A stretch of 58,794 nt of DNA from JAPYWM01 sp964489015 (GCA_964489015.1 CAZAXD010000009.1:1-58794), one strand, 5' to 3'; shown: positions 7,976 through 17,039, counted from the stretch's first letter. Notes: a model not told the origin generated them from the sequence alone. Program-made: numbers and translations.

Positions 7976-9395
7976 GCCTTGCCATTGCAAAGGTCACTAA
8001 TAACGCGGAAAGAAAAAAAGTATATCCGGGTAGCCGGTATCGAATTAGATTTCCAAAATTGCCAGACGTCAGTCCTACCATGAAAAGAAAAGTAAGTCCA
8101 TAACCTAAGCAAAATATGAGAAAAGGATGGGATATCACTTTCCTAAACACTCTAGTCGACCCACTAGAAAGCAAGTTCCAAACTAGTAAGACCAGAACTA
8201 TACTTGCCTCTACGGCGGCTATCAGGATAATAGGCTTTCTAGCTTCCCATAAAAATGGACGAAAAAGAGCCGTGACGGTAGCTATGGGAAACTTACTTAA
8301 GAGACCTCCTATAGTTGGCTCAAAACTCCCAATATCATACACGCTACCACCGGTTTCACTGTAATAGGATCCACTTTTACTTAAGTCTTCATAAACAATA
8401 TAAGCATGATTGAGGATGTTCTCGAAACTATACTTCTTAGTGCCACTTCCCAAGTAGTAAACTACATTATAGGATAATAATCCAAATGCAACAAGAAGCA
8501 GTGGCGAGAAGAAGTATTTATAAAGAAAATGATCTATATACCTATTCAATCTAAGGTATATCCACAAAAAGATCCAAGGCAAAACCGCTATGATCACATA
8601 AGGCTTGACGGTATAAGCAATCCAACCCCCTAAAAGCACCAGAACGATCCAGCCATACTTCTTATTTTCCAAGATCTGGAAAACACCGTAGACTAAGAAA
8701 CTCAAACCAGCCATAGCATAAGTTTCTTTCATGGGCGCGCCAAGCCACGTCCAAACAGAGGGCATGAATAGAAGGCCTACTGAGCCTTCTCGCCAATAAC
8801 GAGGAAAATATTTTAGAAACACCATATAGCTCAGCCAGCTAGTCCAAGAGCTAAAGGTCGCAACCAGCAGAGTAGTGCCATAGTAAGAGTAGAGGCCTAT
8901 CAGTGAAAAAGGAACAGATAAAACAGATACCCATTCAGAATTATAATCAGCATAATAATTTAGCGAATAACCATAAGAATAAAAAATATCGTATATTCCA
9001 CGTTCCTGAATGGCGTTAATAAATTGTCCGCTGGATAACGATAAATATACAAACCTAAGAAACAGTAAAGGCGAATTAGTAAATATGCGAGATAAAGTGA
9101 TGGAATCAGCAATATAACTCCACATATCACCCCATCCATAATACTCTTTATAGAATATCATGAGAAAAATGCCACTAACTGATCTAAAAAACCAACTAAA
9201 CCAGAAAATATTATAAATTTTTTCGGATATAATTCTACTTTTTATATAAAACTTGGCTATAAATGATAATGAAATGATTAAAAATAATAAGATAAGCAAT
9301 TCTAAATAAATAGGATAAGGAAAAGGAGTTATTCTTGTTAACCTCAGATACTGCGCCCAATTCAGCGCATCCATCAAATGTCGAACGTCATTCAT
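7896..9395 (-). CDS. Polytopic membrane protein, unknown function, AT-rich
   Basis: A 499-residue protein with about ten to twelve transmembrane segments, rich in Phe, Tyr and Ile. I do not recognise a specific family. The topology, and the conserved-looking APMKETYAMAGLSFL and GGWIAYTVKPYV segments, recall polysaccharide-related membrane proteins of Bacteroidota, but this is only an impression. ATG at 9395 overlaps the hemW stop as ATGA. Codon and base use are clearly AT-richer than rlmE or glpD on either side, suggesting transfer into the operon. The last 27 codons are soluble and arginine-rich and read 80 bases into glpD, which could be real or a sign of a recent 3' extension. Confidence 0.7.
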   Translation of the reverse strand: MNDVRHLMDALNWAQYLRLTRITPFPYPIYLELLILLFLIISLSFIAKFYIKSRIISEKIYNIFWFSWFFRSVSGIFLMIFYKEYYGWGDMWSYIADSITLSRIFTNSPLLFLRFVYLSLSSGQFINAIQERGIYDIFYSYGYSLNYYADYNSEWVSVLSVPFSLIGLYSYYGTTLLVATFSSWTSWLSYMVFLKYFPRYWREGSVGLLFMPSVWTWLGAPMKETYAMAGLSFLVYGVFQILENKKYGWIVLVLLGGWIAYTVKPYVIIAVLPWIFLWIYLRLNRYIDHFLYKYFFSPLLLVAFGLLSYNVVYYLGSGTKKYSFENILNHAYIVYEDLSKSGSYYSETGGSVYDIGSFEPTIGGLLSKFPIATVTALFRPFLWEARKPIILIAAVEASIVLVLLVWNLLSSGSTRVFRKVISHPFLIFCLGYGLTFLFMVGLTSGNFGNLIRYRLPGYTFFLSALLVTFAMARHEAARNRVWEQRLRRWAGRRSSGLDR

Positions 9396-10564
9396 GCCGA
9401 AGCATGAGAACAGATTTTGCTAATCAAATAATCGACGAGTAACCGGCCAGTCGTAGTGAGGAAGAAGCTGTCGCTCTTCATACAGATAAAGCCACTATCG
9501 GTCATTTGTACCAAAAAATCGCCAAATCTTGACTCAGAGGGGGTGTTGCGGTAAGCTTTCGCCAAGGAGATGGGACGAGATAGCCTGAGATTGAGTAGCC
9601 ACCACTCTAAAAAAAACTTTTCAGGAGATATGTATTCCAAATCGTAAAAAGCAGGCCTAGATGAGGCAATATAAGTTTGAATAGAGCTATGATTCCACCA
9701 ACGATACGGATAAATATAGCTATGAGCCGAGGGACCTAAGCCTATATAGGCGCCCCCTGTCCAATATATCAGGTTATGCCTACTTTCATAACCCGGAAGA
9801 GCCCAGTTAGATATCTCGTAGCCTATATAACCATGATGAGAGAGAAAATCCGTAACATAAGTATACATCTCTACGTAATCATCCTCAGAAGCCGGATAAA
9901 ATTTTCTGGCTTGATACTTTTTATATAGAACCGTACGCGGCTCTATGGTTAGACCATACAGGGAGAGATGGGGTACGCGAAGGGCCTGAATGAGGTAGCT
10001 GAGTTGCTTTTCCATTTGCGCGAGGGTAAGGCCTGGCACAGCAAAGATAAGGTCTATACTCCAATTTTTCCAGCCGTAGGCTACAAGGGTTTCGAGGGCC
10101 TGGTAGGTCTGTCGAACGGTCGTGGGGCGCCCCAGCGTACGAAGCACGTCTGCCTCTAAGCTTTGTACGCCCACACTCAGCCGCGTGATGCCCAATCCTT
10201 GCCAGAAGCGAATGGTTTGGGGGGAGACGTCTTCAGGGTTCACTTCTAAAGTCCACTCGACAGGTGAAAAAGTCGGCAGAGCCTGCAGGGCGGCAACTAT
10301 GCGTTCCAGAAGCGCTGGAGATAGCCAACTCGGGGTGCCGCCCCCGAAGTAGACCGTTTGAATAGACTGGTAGGAAAGCCAGGGACGCCACCATTCTATC
10401 TCACGGCTAAGCGCTTCTGCGTAAGCTGGCATGAGGCTAGCGCGAACAGTAAAATAAAAATCACAGTAGTGACAGGCTTTTCGACAAAAGGGCACATGGA
10501 TATACAAGCCGATAGGCCCCTGCGGTAAGGGGAGGGCTTGCTGCGGTAGGATGAGAGCCCTCAT
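9392..10564 (-). CDS. hemW: Radical SAM heme chaperone HemW
   Basis: A 390-residue radical SAM protein. The 4Fe-4S cluster motif CRKACHYC follows GLYIHVPF near residue 25, then the SAM-binding glycines YFGGGTPS. The later motif HNLIYWTGGAYIGLGPSAHS is typical of HemW/HemN-like proteins; HemW delivers heme to respiratory enzymes and lacks coproporphyrinogen oxidase activity. HemW is preferred over HemN because of its short N-terminus and the CxxxCxxC spacing without HemN's extra region. ATG at 10564 overlaps the rlmE stop (ATGA); a longer frame back to 10633 lies wholly within rlmE. The 3' third is AT-richer than the 5' part. Confidence 0.9.
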   Translation of the reverse strand: MRALILPQQALPLPQGPIGLYIHVPFCRKACHYCDFYFTVRASLMPAYAEALSREIEWWRPWLSYQSIQTVYFGGGTPSWLSPALLERIVAALQALPTFSPVEWTLEVNPEDVSPQTIRFWQGLGITRLSVGVQSLEADVLRTLGRPTTVRQTYQALETLVAYGWKNWSIDLIFAVPGLTLAQMEKQLSYLIQALRVPHLSLYGLTIEPRTVLYKKYQARKFYPASEDDYVEMYTYVTDFLSHHGYIGYEISNWALPGYESRHNLIYWTGGAYIGLGPSAHSYIYPYRWWNHSSIQTYIASSRPAFYDLEYISPEKFFLEWWLLNLRLSRPISLAKAYRNTPSESRFGDFLVQMTDSGFICMKSDSFFLTTTGRLLVDYLISKICSHASA

Positions 10565-11142
10565 GAGCGCTTGCGAAGACCGATCAAGAAGCACTCGGTG
10601 CTTCCTTTGCGGGTAGCCTGAGGGCGTAAGCAAACGACCTGTTCAAAGACCGTTCGAGCTTTTTTGAGGATAGCGGCTTGCTGAGGTCCTTCTAAGAGCT
10701 TAGCGACCCAAAAGCCACCCTGCCGGACTAAGCTTTCAGCTAGCTCGAGGCTGCGCTCGACAAGGGCGGCGGAACGGCTCTGGTCTGTAGGACGAATGCC
10801 GGTCGTAGCAGGCGCCATATCCGACACCAGGCCATCCCATCTTTTCTTGGCGAGTAGGGTCTCTAGCTCTGGCGCATAGACGTCCATCTGTAGCGTCTGA
10901 AGATTAGGAGCCTGAAATTCGATGGGCAGTCGGTCAATGGCGACTACTTTCCCCTTAGGTCCCACCCGATCAGTAAGGTACTGGCTCCAGGAGCCCGGCG
11001 CTGCACCTAAGTCTATCACAGATAAACCCGGCCGAAGCAACCGATAACGTTTGTCTATCTCGATAAGCTTATAAACAGAGCGGGCTAAATAGCCTTCTGC
11101 TTTGGCTCGATGAAAATAGAGGTCTTGCGGATCATAGCTCAT
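10561..11142 (-). CDS. rlmE: 23S rRNA (uridine-2'-O)-methyltransferase RlmE (FtsJ/RrmJ)
   Basis: A 193-residue SAM-dependent methyltransferase that modifies U2552 in the A loop of 23S rRNA. Motif I is VIDLGAAPGSWSQYL. The K-D-K-E catalytic set can be placed in RAKAEGYLARSVYKL, SDMAPATTG, WVAKLLEG and STECFLIG. The length matches the bacterial family (about 200 residues). ATG at 11142 overlaps the stop of the HEAT gene by four bases, and its own stop overlaps hemW, so the genes are tightly coupled. Confidence 0.93.
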   Translation of the reverse strand: MSYDPQDLYFHRAKAEGYLARSVYKLIEIDKRYRLLRPGLSVIDLGAAPGSWSQYLTDRVGPKGKVVAIDRLPIEFQAPNLQTLQMDVYAPELETLLAKKRWDGLVSDMAPATTGIRPTDQSRSAALVERSLELAESLVRQGGFWVAKLLEGPQQAAILKKARTVFEQVVCLRPQATRKGSTECFLIGLRKRS

Positions 11143-11813
11143 AACTCCCGCTGGTACAGCTTACGCAGCATGGGATGACGCTCGGTGTTTTTGAGCTCGC
11201 GCAGAAAGGTGCGAATCCGCGGATCCAACCCCGAGAGACGACGCAAAGATCGGGCTGCAAAGAGTCGCAGATACCAAGGATCATCCTGACGAGCAATACT
11301 CTGCAAACGCTCTAGTGCCATCTCCCGGTAACTGGGGAAATTGCGCAAAACGAGTGCTAAGAGGCTGATGGACGTCGCTCGGGCTTCTAGGCTCGCCAGA
11401 CAGGGCTGCCGCGCTAAGAGCGACAGGGCTCCCAGTGTGTCCCCGGATTGGATGAGAAGAGCTACGGCCGTTAGGAAAATCTCCTCGCTAGGATGGGGAA
11501 GCAGCTGGCTAGCCACTCGCTGCGCCTCATTGGCATCAGCGAGACGCAAAACACCCAGGGCACTCTGCAGAACGGCAGCGCTGCTATCGCCCAGGGCCTG
11601 CCGAGCGGCGGCACGCCAGGTCGGATCTGGTGCAGTCCCTTTCTCTCCTAAGGGCTCTGACGTCTGAGAAAGGTGACCATAAGCCCATTCCCAAGCGGCA
11701 GCTCGTACCTTGGCCGACGAATCTGCTACCGCCTCCCTCGCTAGCTGCCACACCTTGGGAGACGGCTCCGATAGGTAACTCAGCGCATCCCATACCCGTA
11801 CTTTCCAGCCCAC
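11139..11813 (-). CDS. HEAT-repeat protein, probable detached C-terminal domain of the M1 aminopeptidase
   Basis: 224 residues of paired helices with HEAT-like units (KVRVWDALSYL, AKVRAAAWEWAYG, WYLRLFAARSLRRLSG). It starts with GTG at 11813 and is in the same reading frame as the upstream M1 gene, separated only by one TAA and three codons (Ser-Gly-Ser). In many Bacteroidota M1 proteins, helical HEAT-type repeats form the C-terminal part of the same chain; the region fits that role. It may be translated by reinitiation 9 bases after the TAA, by readthrough, or the TAA may be an error. No signal peptide is present, so if made alone it would be cytosolic, unlike its putative partner. Confidence 0.75.
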   Translation of the reverse strand: MGWKVRVWDALSYLSEPSPKVWQLAREAVADSSAKVRAAAWEWAYGHLSQTSEPLGEKGTAPDPTWRAAARQALGDSSAAVLQSALGVLRLADANEAQRVASQLLPHPSEEIFLTAVALLIQSGDTLGALSLLARQPCLASLEARATSISLLALVLRNFPSYREMALERLQSIARQDDPWYLRLFAARSLRRLSGLDPRIRTFLRELKNTERHPMLRKLYQREL

Positions 11814-11822
11814 GGACCCCGA

Positions 11823-13751
11823 TTAATACGTACCGAGAATCCGTTCCAAAACGACCGAATCGCTAACTTGGGCCGATAACTGCTGTAGGGCTGAAATACG
11901 GGCTGGATAGTCCGGCGCCTCTAACAACCCTTCCCACCAAGGGTTCGGATAGCTACGCTGAACGCTCCCAATAAACAAACGCTCAGGGTCATAATCGGCA
12001 TACCGAAGCCCCCGCCTAACCAGCCGAATGAGGGTATCCCCCTCTAGCTCAAAAGGAATGTATTCTATCCCGCGCTCAGCTGAGGCGACCAAAAGGGGCA
12101 GAAGGTACCGATAGGGTCCCGCAGCCAAGTCATAGCCTTGTTGCAGAATGAGCATTTCCAACGTGTCCCCCCGAGCCTCTCCCTTTATCCGAAGGGCCAC
12201 TTCATCCCCGCGCTCAAAGTGCTGCACAAAAAACCACGTCCAGTCTAACCCCGTGACTTTTTCAAAGGCATGGCGCAGGTGATGCATATCGACCGCTGTA
12301 TAAGCATTCGTAGTTAGATATTCTCGCAAAGAAGCAAAAAAAGCCGTATCCCCTATCGTCCGACGTAGTAAATGTAAAACAAGTCCGCCCTTTTGATAAG
12401 AATGGGCATCAAACATCTCCATTGGATCCTGATACGAGAAGCGGATCAGAGGCACCTTTTTCGAGAGGGCTTCAAAAAGGTAGCTTTGGAGCTCCTTACG
12501 GCGGTGATCCTCCGCTGCCTCGATGCCCCTGCTGTGTTCTAGCCACAAGTATTCAGAGTAGTTAGCAAAACTCTCATTAAGCGGTAGCTGGGCCCAGCTC
12601 TCACAGGTGACCAGGTCACCGAACCAGTGATGGAAAAGCTCATGCGCGATAACGGTCTCTTTTTCATCATCCGTGAGGGCTACGCTTTTGTCAAAGAAGA
12701 GCATGTCACCATGCACGACGGCGGAGGTATTTTCCATGGCCCCGGAGACAAATTCTCGGACAATGACCTGCCCATACTTAGGCCAAGGATAGGGAACCCC
12801 CAGCAGATTAGAGAAAAGCTCCAGCATGCGGGGGGTATTACCGAAGATGGTCTTGGCATGGGGGGCCCAGGCGGGTTCGAGGTAATAGCTAACCTCTTTG
12901 CCGCGCCACTGATCCCGCATCACCACAAAAGGCCCCACTATCAGCGCAAAGAGGTAGGGCGCGTGCGGCTGGCGAAGCTCCCAGCAGTCGCGACGATAAC
13001 CACCAGGCAAACGCTCCTGCGCCACGAGTAGACCATTAGAAAGCGTTTTTAGAGAGTCTTCTACGGTTACGCAAAGCTTTTGAGTCGTTTTTTGATTGGG
13101 GCTATCCAGCGTAGGAAACCAGGCAGAAGCAGATTCCGGCTCGCCTTGGGTCCAAAACTGGCGCGGCACACAGGGCCGGGTTCCGCTGGTGTTAATAAAG
13201 TAAGCCCCCTTTCGGCTGCTAATCGCTTGATCCGATTCTGTCGTAAAGAGGCTATCTACCCAACTGGGATGCGCTTGATACCGAATAAAGACCCGTAGGG
13301 TCTCTCGGGGCGAGAGGGGCCTGCTAAGGCGAAGGTAGAGCTTCTTGTGGTCATACTGGTGCTGAGTGACCTTTACGCCATTAGGCCTTACGACGTAGAA
13401 CGTATCAAAGGTGAGGGCTTTGGCATCGATAGCTAGCGTGTCCCGGCTGGCAAAATGCGGGGTGAGCCAAAGACCAGCTTCCCCGTGCACCTCCTCTCGA
13501 GACCAGTCAAGCTTCAGCTCCAATTCCGTATGGACTAGCCGCCAGTAAATGGGCTTACTCCCATTGTAAACTTTCGCTCGAGCTGGCTTGGTTGAAGTAC
13601 TCGTATCCCCACTCGCTTCCACCGCTTCTTCGTCTACCACAAGCCCCTCCTCTAGCTCCGAAGACTGCGGTGCCTCTGAGGCTTGCGTAGGGCTTGCTTT
13701 GCGCGTACAACCGATGAAAATCAGACTCAAAACCAAGAGAGTTAGGCGCAC
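11823..13751 (-). CDS. M1-family zinc aminopeptidase lipoprotein (stop-shortened)
   Basis: A 642-residue gluzincin. GTG at 13751 gives the lipoprotein signal MRLTLLVLSLIFIGC; this start follows a TACATTTG box by six bases, while the frame continues 41 codons further up without a plausible start. After a low-complexity acidic linker (residues 15-50) come the M1 N-terminal beta domain, the exopeptidase motif GAMENTS, and the zinc site HELFHHWFGD with the distal glutamate in LNESFANY. It probably trims peptides in the periplasm or at the outer membrane. It ends at TAA 11825-11823, directly before an in-frame HEAT-repeat region that is normally part of the same chain. Divergent neighbour: the CcmD-like gene. 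Confidence 0.9.
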   Translation of the reverse strand: MRLTLLVLSLIFIGCTRKASPTQASEAPQSSELEEGLVVDEEAVEASGDTSTSTKPARAKVYNGSKPIYWRLVHTELELKLDWSREEVHGEAGLWLTPHFASRDTLAIDAKALTFDTFYVVRPNGVKVTQHQYDHKKLYLRLSRPLSPRETLRVFIRYQAHPSWVDSLFTTESDQAISSRKGAYFINTSGTRPCVPRQFWTQGEPESASAWFPTLDSPNQKTTQKLCVTVEDSLKTLSNGLLVAQERLPGGYRRDCWELRQPHAPYLFALIVGPFVVMRDQWRGKEVSYYLEPAWAPHAKTIFGNTPRMLELFSNLLGVPYPWPKYGQVIVREFVSGAMENTSAVVHGDMLFFDKSVALTDDEKETVIAHELFHHWFGDLVTCESWAQLPLNESFANYSEYLWLEHSRGIEAAEDHRRKELQSYLFEALSKKVPLIRFSYQDPMEMFDAHSYQKGGLVLHLLRRTIGDTAFFASLREYLTTNAYTAVDMHHLRHAFEKVTGLDWTWFFVQHFERGDEVALRIKGEARGDTLEMLILQQGYDLAAGPYRYLLPLLVASAERGIEYIPFELEGDTLIRLVRRGLRYADYDPERLFIGSVQRSYPNPWWEGLLEAPDYPARISALQQLSAQVSDSVVLERILGTY

Positions 13752-13757
13752 GATGCA

Positions 13758-13765
13758 CAAATGTA
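13758..13765 (-). promoter_or_regulatory. -7 promoter box TACATTTG for the M1 peptidase operon
   Basis: Six bases separate the box from the GTG start. The box lies only 13 bases from the opposing box of the CcmD-like gene (13779-13786). The transcript should start about at the GTG. Confidence 0.65.
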
Positions 13766-13778
13766 AGCCGATTTTAGG

Positions 13779-13786
13779 TATCTTTG
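13779..13786 (+). promoter_or_regulatory. -7 promoter box TATCTTTG for the CcmD-like gene
   Basis: Four bases (GGGG) separate the box from GTG 13791, so a leaderless mRNA is predicted. It is paired back to back with the M1 promoter. Confidence 0.65.
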
Positions 13787-13790
13787 GGGG

Positions 13791-13931
13791 GTGAAGGAAT
13801 GGCTTTTGGCCCATGATAAGCTCAACACCGTGGCGGCTGTCCTGCTCGTGATATGGGCGGGCTTGGCCCTGCATTTGTGGCGACTAACCAAGCGCGTGAA
13901 ACACCTAGAACGGGCCCAAGGCGTAGAATAG
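13791..13931 (+). CDS. CcmD-family-like small membrane protein
   Basis: A 46-residue peptide. It has a short amphipathic start (MKEWLLAHDKLN), one transmembrane helix (TVAAVLLVIWAGLALHLW) and a basic cytosolic tail (RLTKRVKHLERAQ). This layout matches the CcmD family of Bacteroidota: the KLN before the helix, the aromatic end of the helix and the K/R-x-L-E-x tail. CcmD helps release the heme-loaded chaperone CcmE from CcmABC in cytochrome c maturation, but no other ccm gene is visible here. GTG is the start because of the promoter four bases upstream. hemW, a heme chaperone, lies in the divergent operon. A generic single-span peptide remains possible. Confidence 0.7.
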   Translation: MKEWLLAHDKLNTVAAVLLVIWAGLALHLWRLTKRVKHLERAQGVE

Positions 13932-13960
13932 CCTGCCTTTCTCCTGTCAGCCTTAACTCA

Positions 13961-13968
13961 TATCTTTG
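13961..13968 (+). promoter_or_regulatory. -7 promoter box TATCTTTG for the secreted amidase gene
   Basis: Five bases separate the box from ATG 13974, the same spacing and sequence as at tsf and fadJ. Confidence 0.7.
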
Positions 13969-13973
13969 CATAG

Positions 13974-16900
13974 ATGTTCAGAACAGGATACCTAATCCTT
14001 TTTTTAGGCTTGAGCTGGGCACAAGGTGCTAAGTATCCGCCCAATCCCTATCAGATAGCTTTTGAGATGGCCTATCAAGCCTATCCTGCTGTCCCGCGCG
14101 GCCTTTTAGAGGCAGTGGCCTGGCGCGAGAGCCGATTTTCACCCCTTGAGCCGAGTGAACCCAGCTGCACCGGCCTACCGCAGGGCTATGGCCTTTTTGG
14201 ATGGATAGCGGACGGAAAAGGTTACTTTCGAGAAAATCTCCTACTTCTCGCTGAAAAAACGGGTCAGCCTTTGGAAGCCCTCAAGCACGACCCCTATACC
14301 CAGGCACTCGCCTTAGCCCAGGCTTATGTCCTGTACGCGACCGAAAAGGGACTCCCCCTTGACGCCGTGCAAACGGTCTGGCGGTTTCTCATCGCTACCA
14401 GCTATTTACCGCTACCTCGCGACGAACAGGATGATTTTGCCATGCAAAGCGAACTGTTTGAAACGCTCCGGTTCTTATGCGATCCAGCAGCCGCCGCCCA
14501 GTACCGCTTCCCCAAATGGAATTTAGATCTGGCTAAGCTCTTTGGCGCTAATTACAAGATTTTGGCCAGCAGCCCGGTAATTTTCTTAGGTGAGGAAATC
14601 ACGACTGCTGATGGCGCTATTTATCGTAACACGCAGAATGCAGATTACCCTGGAGCTATCTGGGACCCCGCGGCTAGTTGTAATTATAGCTCCCGCAACG
14701 GAACCGCCATCACCCACGTAACCTTACACACAGTACAAGGCACCTATGCAGGCTGCATCTCTTGGTTCAAAAACTGCAATGCCCAGGTATCTGCGCATTA
14801 CGTCATCCGCTCCTCAGATGGCCAGATCACTCAGATGGTCCGCGAAGCAGACAAAGCTTGGCACGTCGGCACCGAAAACCCTTACACCATTGGCATAGAG
14901 CACGAGGGCTACATCACTAACCCAAGCTGGTACACGTTAGCCATGTATCAAGCTTCCGCCGCGCTTGTCCGCAATATCTGCCAAAGGCGCAGCATTCCCA
15001 CGCGATCGACCTGGTTTGGCGATGCCTGCTCAGGCTCGACCTCGAATTGCCTGGTCAAAGCCTGTATCCGCATCAAAGCCCATCAGCAGTACGCCAACCA
15101 GACGCACACGGATGTCGGCCCCAATTGGAATTGGAATCTCTATTATCAGCTTATCACGGGGCCTACTTACACTATCAATCAGACCCTCACCACCACCAGT
15201 GGGACCATTTATGATCCTGGCGGCGCCGCTGGTGACTATAGTAATAACCAGCGGTACTTTATCAAAATCGCACCGCCCGGCGCCACTAGTCTTGCCCTGA
15301 CCTTTCAACAATTTAGCTTGGAAAATAGCTTTTCGAGCTCGACAAAAGGGGGAGACTACCTTTATGTCTACGATGGAGATACGACGACGGCTCCGCTGCT
15401 GCGTCGGCTTACCGGCACTAGCTTGCCAGCGACGATCACGACCAGCGGCGGCGTCTCCCTGCTAGAGCTGCGCACAGACTGCTCCAATCCCATGGCTGGC
15501 TGGCAGATCGCTTATCAAGCCACACTCGGTGCGGGCACCCAAGATGCTTCACCACCAGCTACCAATATAGGCGTAACCCCAGACTGGATTACTAGTAATT
15601 TCTCGCTGAGCTTTAGCGATAGTGACAACGTAGGCATAGAAAAAGCCTTTTACCTCGTCATGTACGACAGCGGCGGGGACTGGCGAGCAAACGCCCAAAG
15701 AGGCTTCTTTAGCGATAACTTCATCGGGCCAGCCGTGCACCCGGACTGGACGGCTGCCAGTGGCACCTGGCTCATTTTCGATCCCGGAAATGGGGACCCG
15801 GTCTTACGCCAAACTGACGAGTCTATTAGCAACACCAACCTTTACGCCTATCTACGGCAGGACCTCTCTAACCGCTATTTGTACCACTGGGCCGGGCGAT
15901 TTGTACGGGATACGTCTAATAACTGCCGCATGGGGCTACACATCTTTGCCGACGACCCTGCGCAAACAGAACGGGGTAACTCCTACTTCGTTTTTTTCCG
16001 CCTACAGGGGCAGCGAGTGCAGCTTTACAAGGTAGTTAACAACTCCTGGGGCGCCGGCCCTGTGGCTCAGACTACCTACACTTTTCAAGATGGGGTCTGG
16101 TATGACTTCAAGTGGAGTTATGATCGTATCACGGGAGACCACCGCATCTATGTCAATAATCAACTCGTGCTTTCCTGGACAGACCCAAATCCTATTGCCA
16201 GCGGCTCTTACATCTCGCTGCGCACGGGTAATGCCACGGCCGAGTACAATAACTTCAAAGTCTACCGTTCACGCATCTCAAACGGCTCCGTTTTGGTTTG
16301 GGTAGGGCCTGGCGCGACAGATGATATTCGGAGACAGTCAGATGGACCGATGCACTACATCGGCAGGATCCGCAGTATCGTGCAAGACTCAGCAGGCAAC
16401 CTCTCTACCTCAGCAGCGCGGGATGTGCGCGTAGACTGGACGCCGCCGGACAGTCCCGGTTATGTCTATGATGGCAGTGACGTGCTGCAAGATGCGGATG
16501 TCTTTCAGCAAGACACGGTCTTAGTCAGCAGTTGGGGCCCCAGCAGTGACCCACATTCGGGAATTTCGGCCTATGCGTATACGTTAGCGACGAGCGTAGG
16601 TGACTCGAACGTAATCGGGTGGACTCTCACGAGTGAAACGAATCTCATTCGGGAACCTCTGGCTGCTGGGACCTTGCAGCAGGGGGTGACTTATTACGTG
16701 GGGATTCGGGCACGGAATAGCGCTGGGATGTGGGGGCCGGCCGTGTATTCGGACGGATTTAGTTATCAGCCGCTCACTACCAGCTTAGCAAGCTGGGCAG
16801 GTCATATATGGTTAGCGCCTAATCCCTCGAGCGGCCCCGCAACCCTCTTCATCCAGCGACCCGAAGCGGTGGCTGTGACGGTCACAGTTCAGGACCTACT

Positions 16901-17033
16901 CGGACGGGTGCTTTGGGAGACGACTTCGAGGGAAGGCCGGCTCTTGCTCCCGTCTCTAACTAGCGGCACATACCTAGTGCGGGTCCAAGCCCCCGGCTAC
17001 CAGCCGATTTATTTCCGCTGGGTAGTGCTGTGA
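13974..17033 (+). CDS. Secreted multidomain N-acetylmuramoyl-L-alanine amidase with T9SS type A sorting domain
   Basis: 1019 residues, probably exported by Sec and then T9SS. In order: signal peptide (1-17); a lysozyme/transglycosylase-like helical domain (about 25-115) with a candidate catalytic Glu in VAWRESRF; a linker; an Amidase_2/PGRP domain (about 230-395) with Zn-ligand candidates in THVTLHT and TIGIEHEGY and a final QTHTDVGP; a CUB-like domain (about 400-520, GGDYLYVYDGD); a concanavalin/LamG-like domain (about 565-775); an FN3-like region (about 835-930); and a C-terminal sorting domain beginning NPSSGPATL and ending with the usual GTYLVRV. It should cleave the amide between muramic acid and the stem peptide, on its own wall or on prey cells. 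Single-gene unit with its own promoter. Confidence 0.85.
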   Translation: MFRTGYLILFLGLSWAQGAKYPPNPYQIAFEMAYQAYPAVPRGLLEAVAWRESRFSPLEPSEPSCTGLPQGYGLFGWIADGKGYFRENLLLLAEKTGQPLEALKHDPYTQALALAQAYVLYATEKGLPLDAVQTVWRFLIATSYLPLPRDEQDDFAMQSELFETLRFLCDPAAAAQYRFPKWNLDLAKLFGANYKILASSPVIFLGEEITTADGAIYRNTQNADYPGAIWDPAASCNYSSRNGTAITHVTLHTVQGTYAGCISWFKNCNAQVSAHYVIRSSDGQITQMVREADKAWHVGTENPYTIGIEHEGYITNPSWYTLAMYQASAALVRNICQRRSIPTRSTWFGDACSGSTSNCLVKACIRIKAHQQYANQTHTDVGPNWNWNLYYQLITGPTYTINQTLTTTSGTIYDPGGAAGDYSNNQRYFIKIAPPGATSLALTFQQFSLENSFSSSTKGGDYLYVYDGDTTTAPLLRRLTGTSLPATITTSGGVSLLELRTDCSNPMAGWQIAYQATLGAGTQDASPPATNIGVTPDWITSNFSLSFSDSDNVGIEKAFYLVMYDSGGDWRANAQRGFFSDNFIGPAVHPDWTAASGTWLIFDPGNGDPVLRQTDESISNTNLYAYLRQDLSNRYLYHWAGRFVRDTSNNCRMGLHIFADDPAQTERGNSYFVFFRLQGQRVQLYKVVNNSWGAGPVAQTTYTFQDGVWYDFKWSYDRITGDHRIYVNNQLVLSWTDPNPIASGSYISLRTGNATAEYNNFKVYRSRISNGSVLVWVGPGATDDIRRQSDGPMHYIGRIRSIVQDSAGNLSTSAARDVRVDWTPPDSPGYVYDGSDVLQDADVFQQDTVLVSSWGPSSDPHSGISAYAYTLATSVGDSNVIGWTLTSETNLIREPLAAGTLQQGVTYYVGIRARNSAGMWGPAVYSDGFSYQPLTTSLASWAGHIWLAPNPSSGPATLFIQRPEAVAVTVTVQDLLGRVLWETTSREGRLLLPSLTSGTYLVRVQAPGYQPIYFRWVVL

Positions 17034-17039
17034 ATGCGC

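Noticed and set aside
12627..13031. 134-residue open frame on the plus strand
   Set aside because: It lies wholly opposite the catalytic domain of the M1 gene, has no promoter box and an implausible composition; a shadow.
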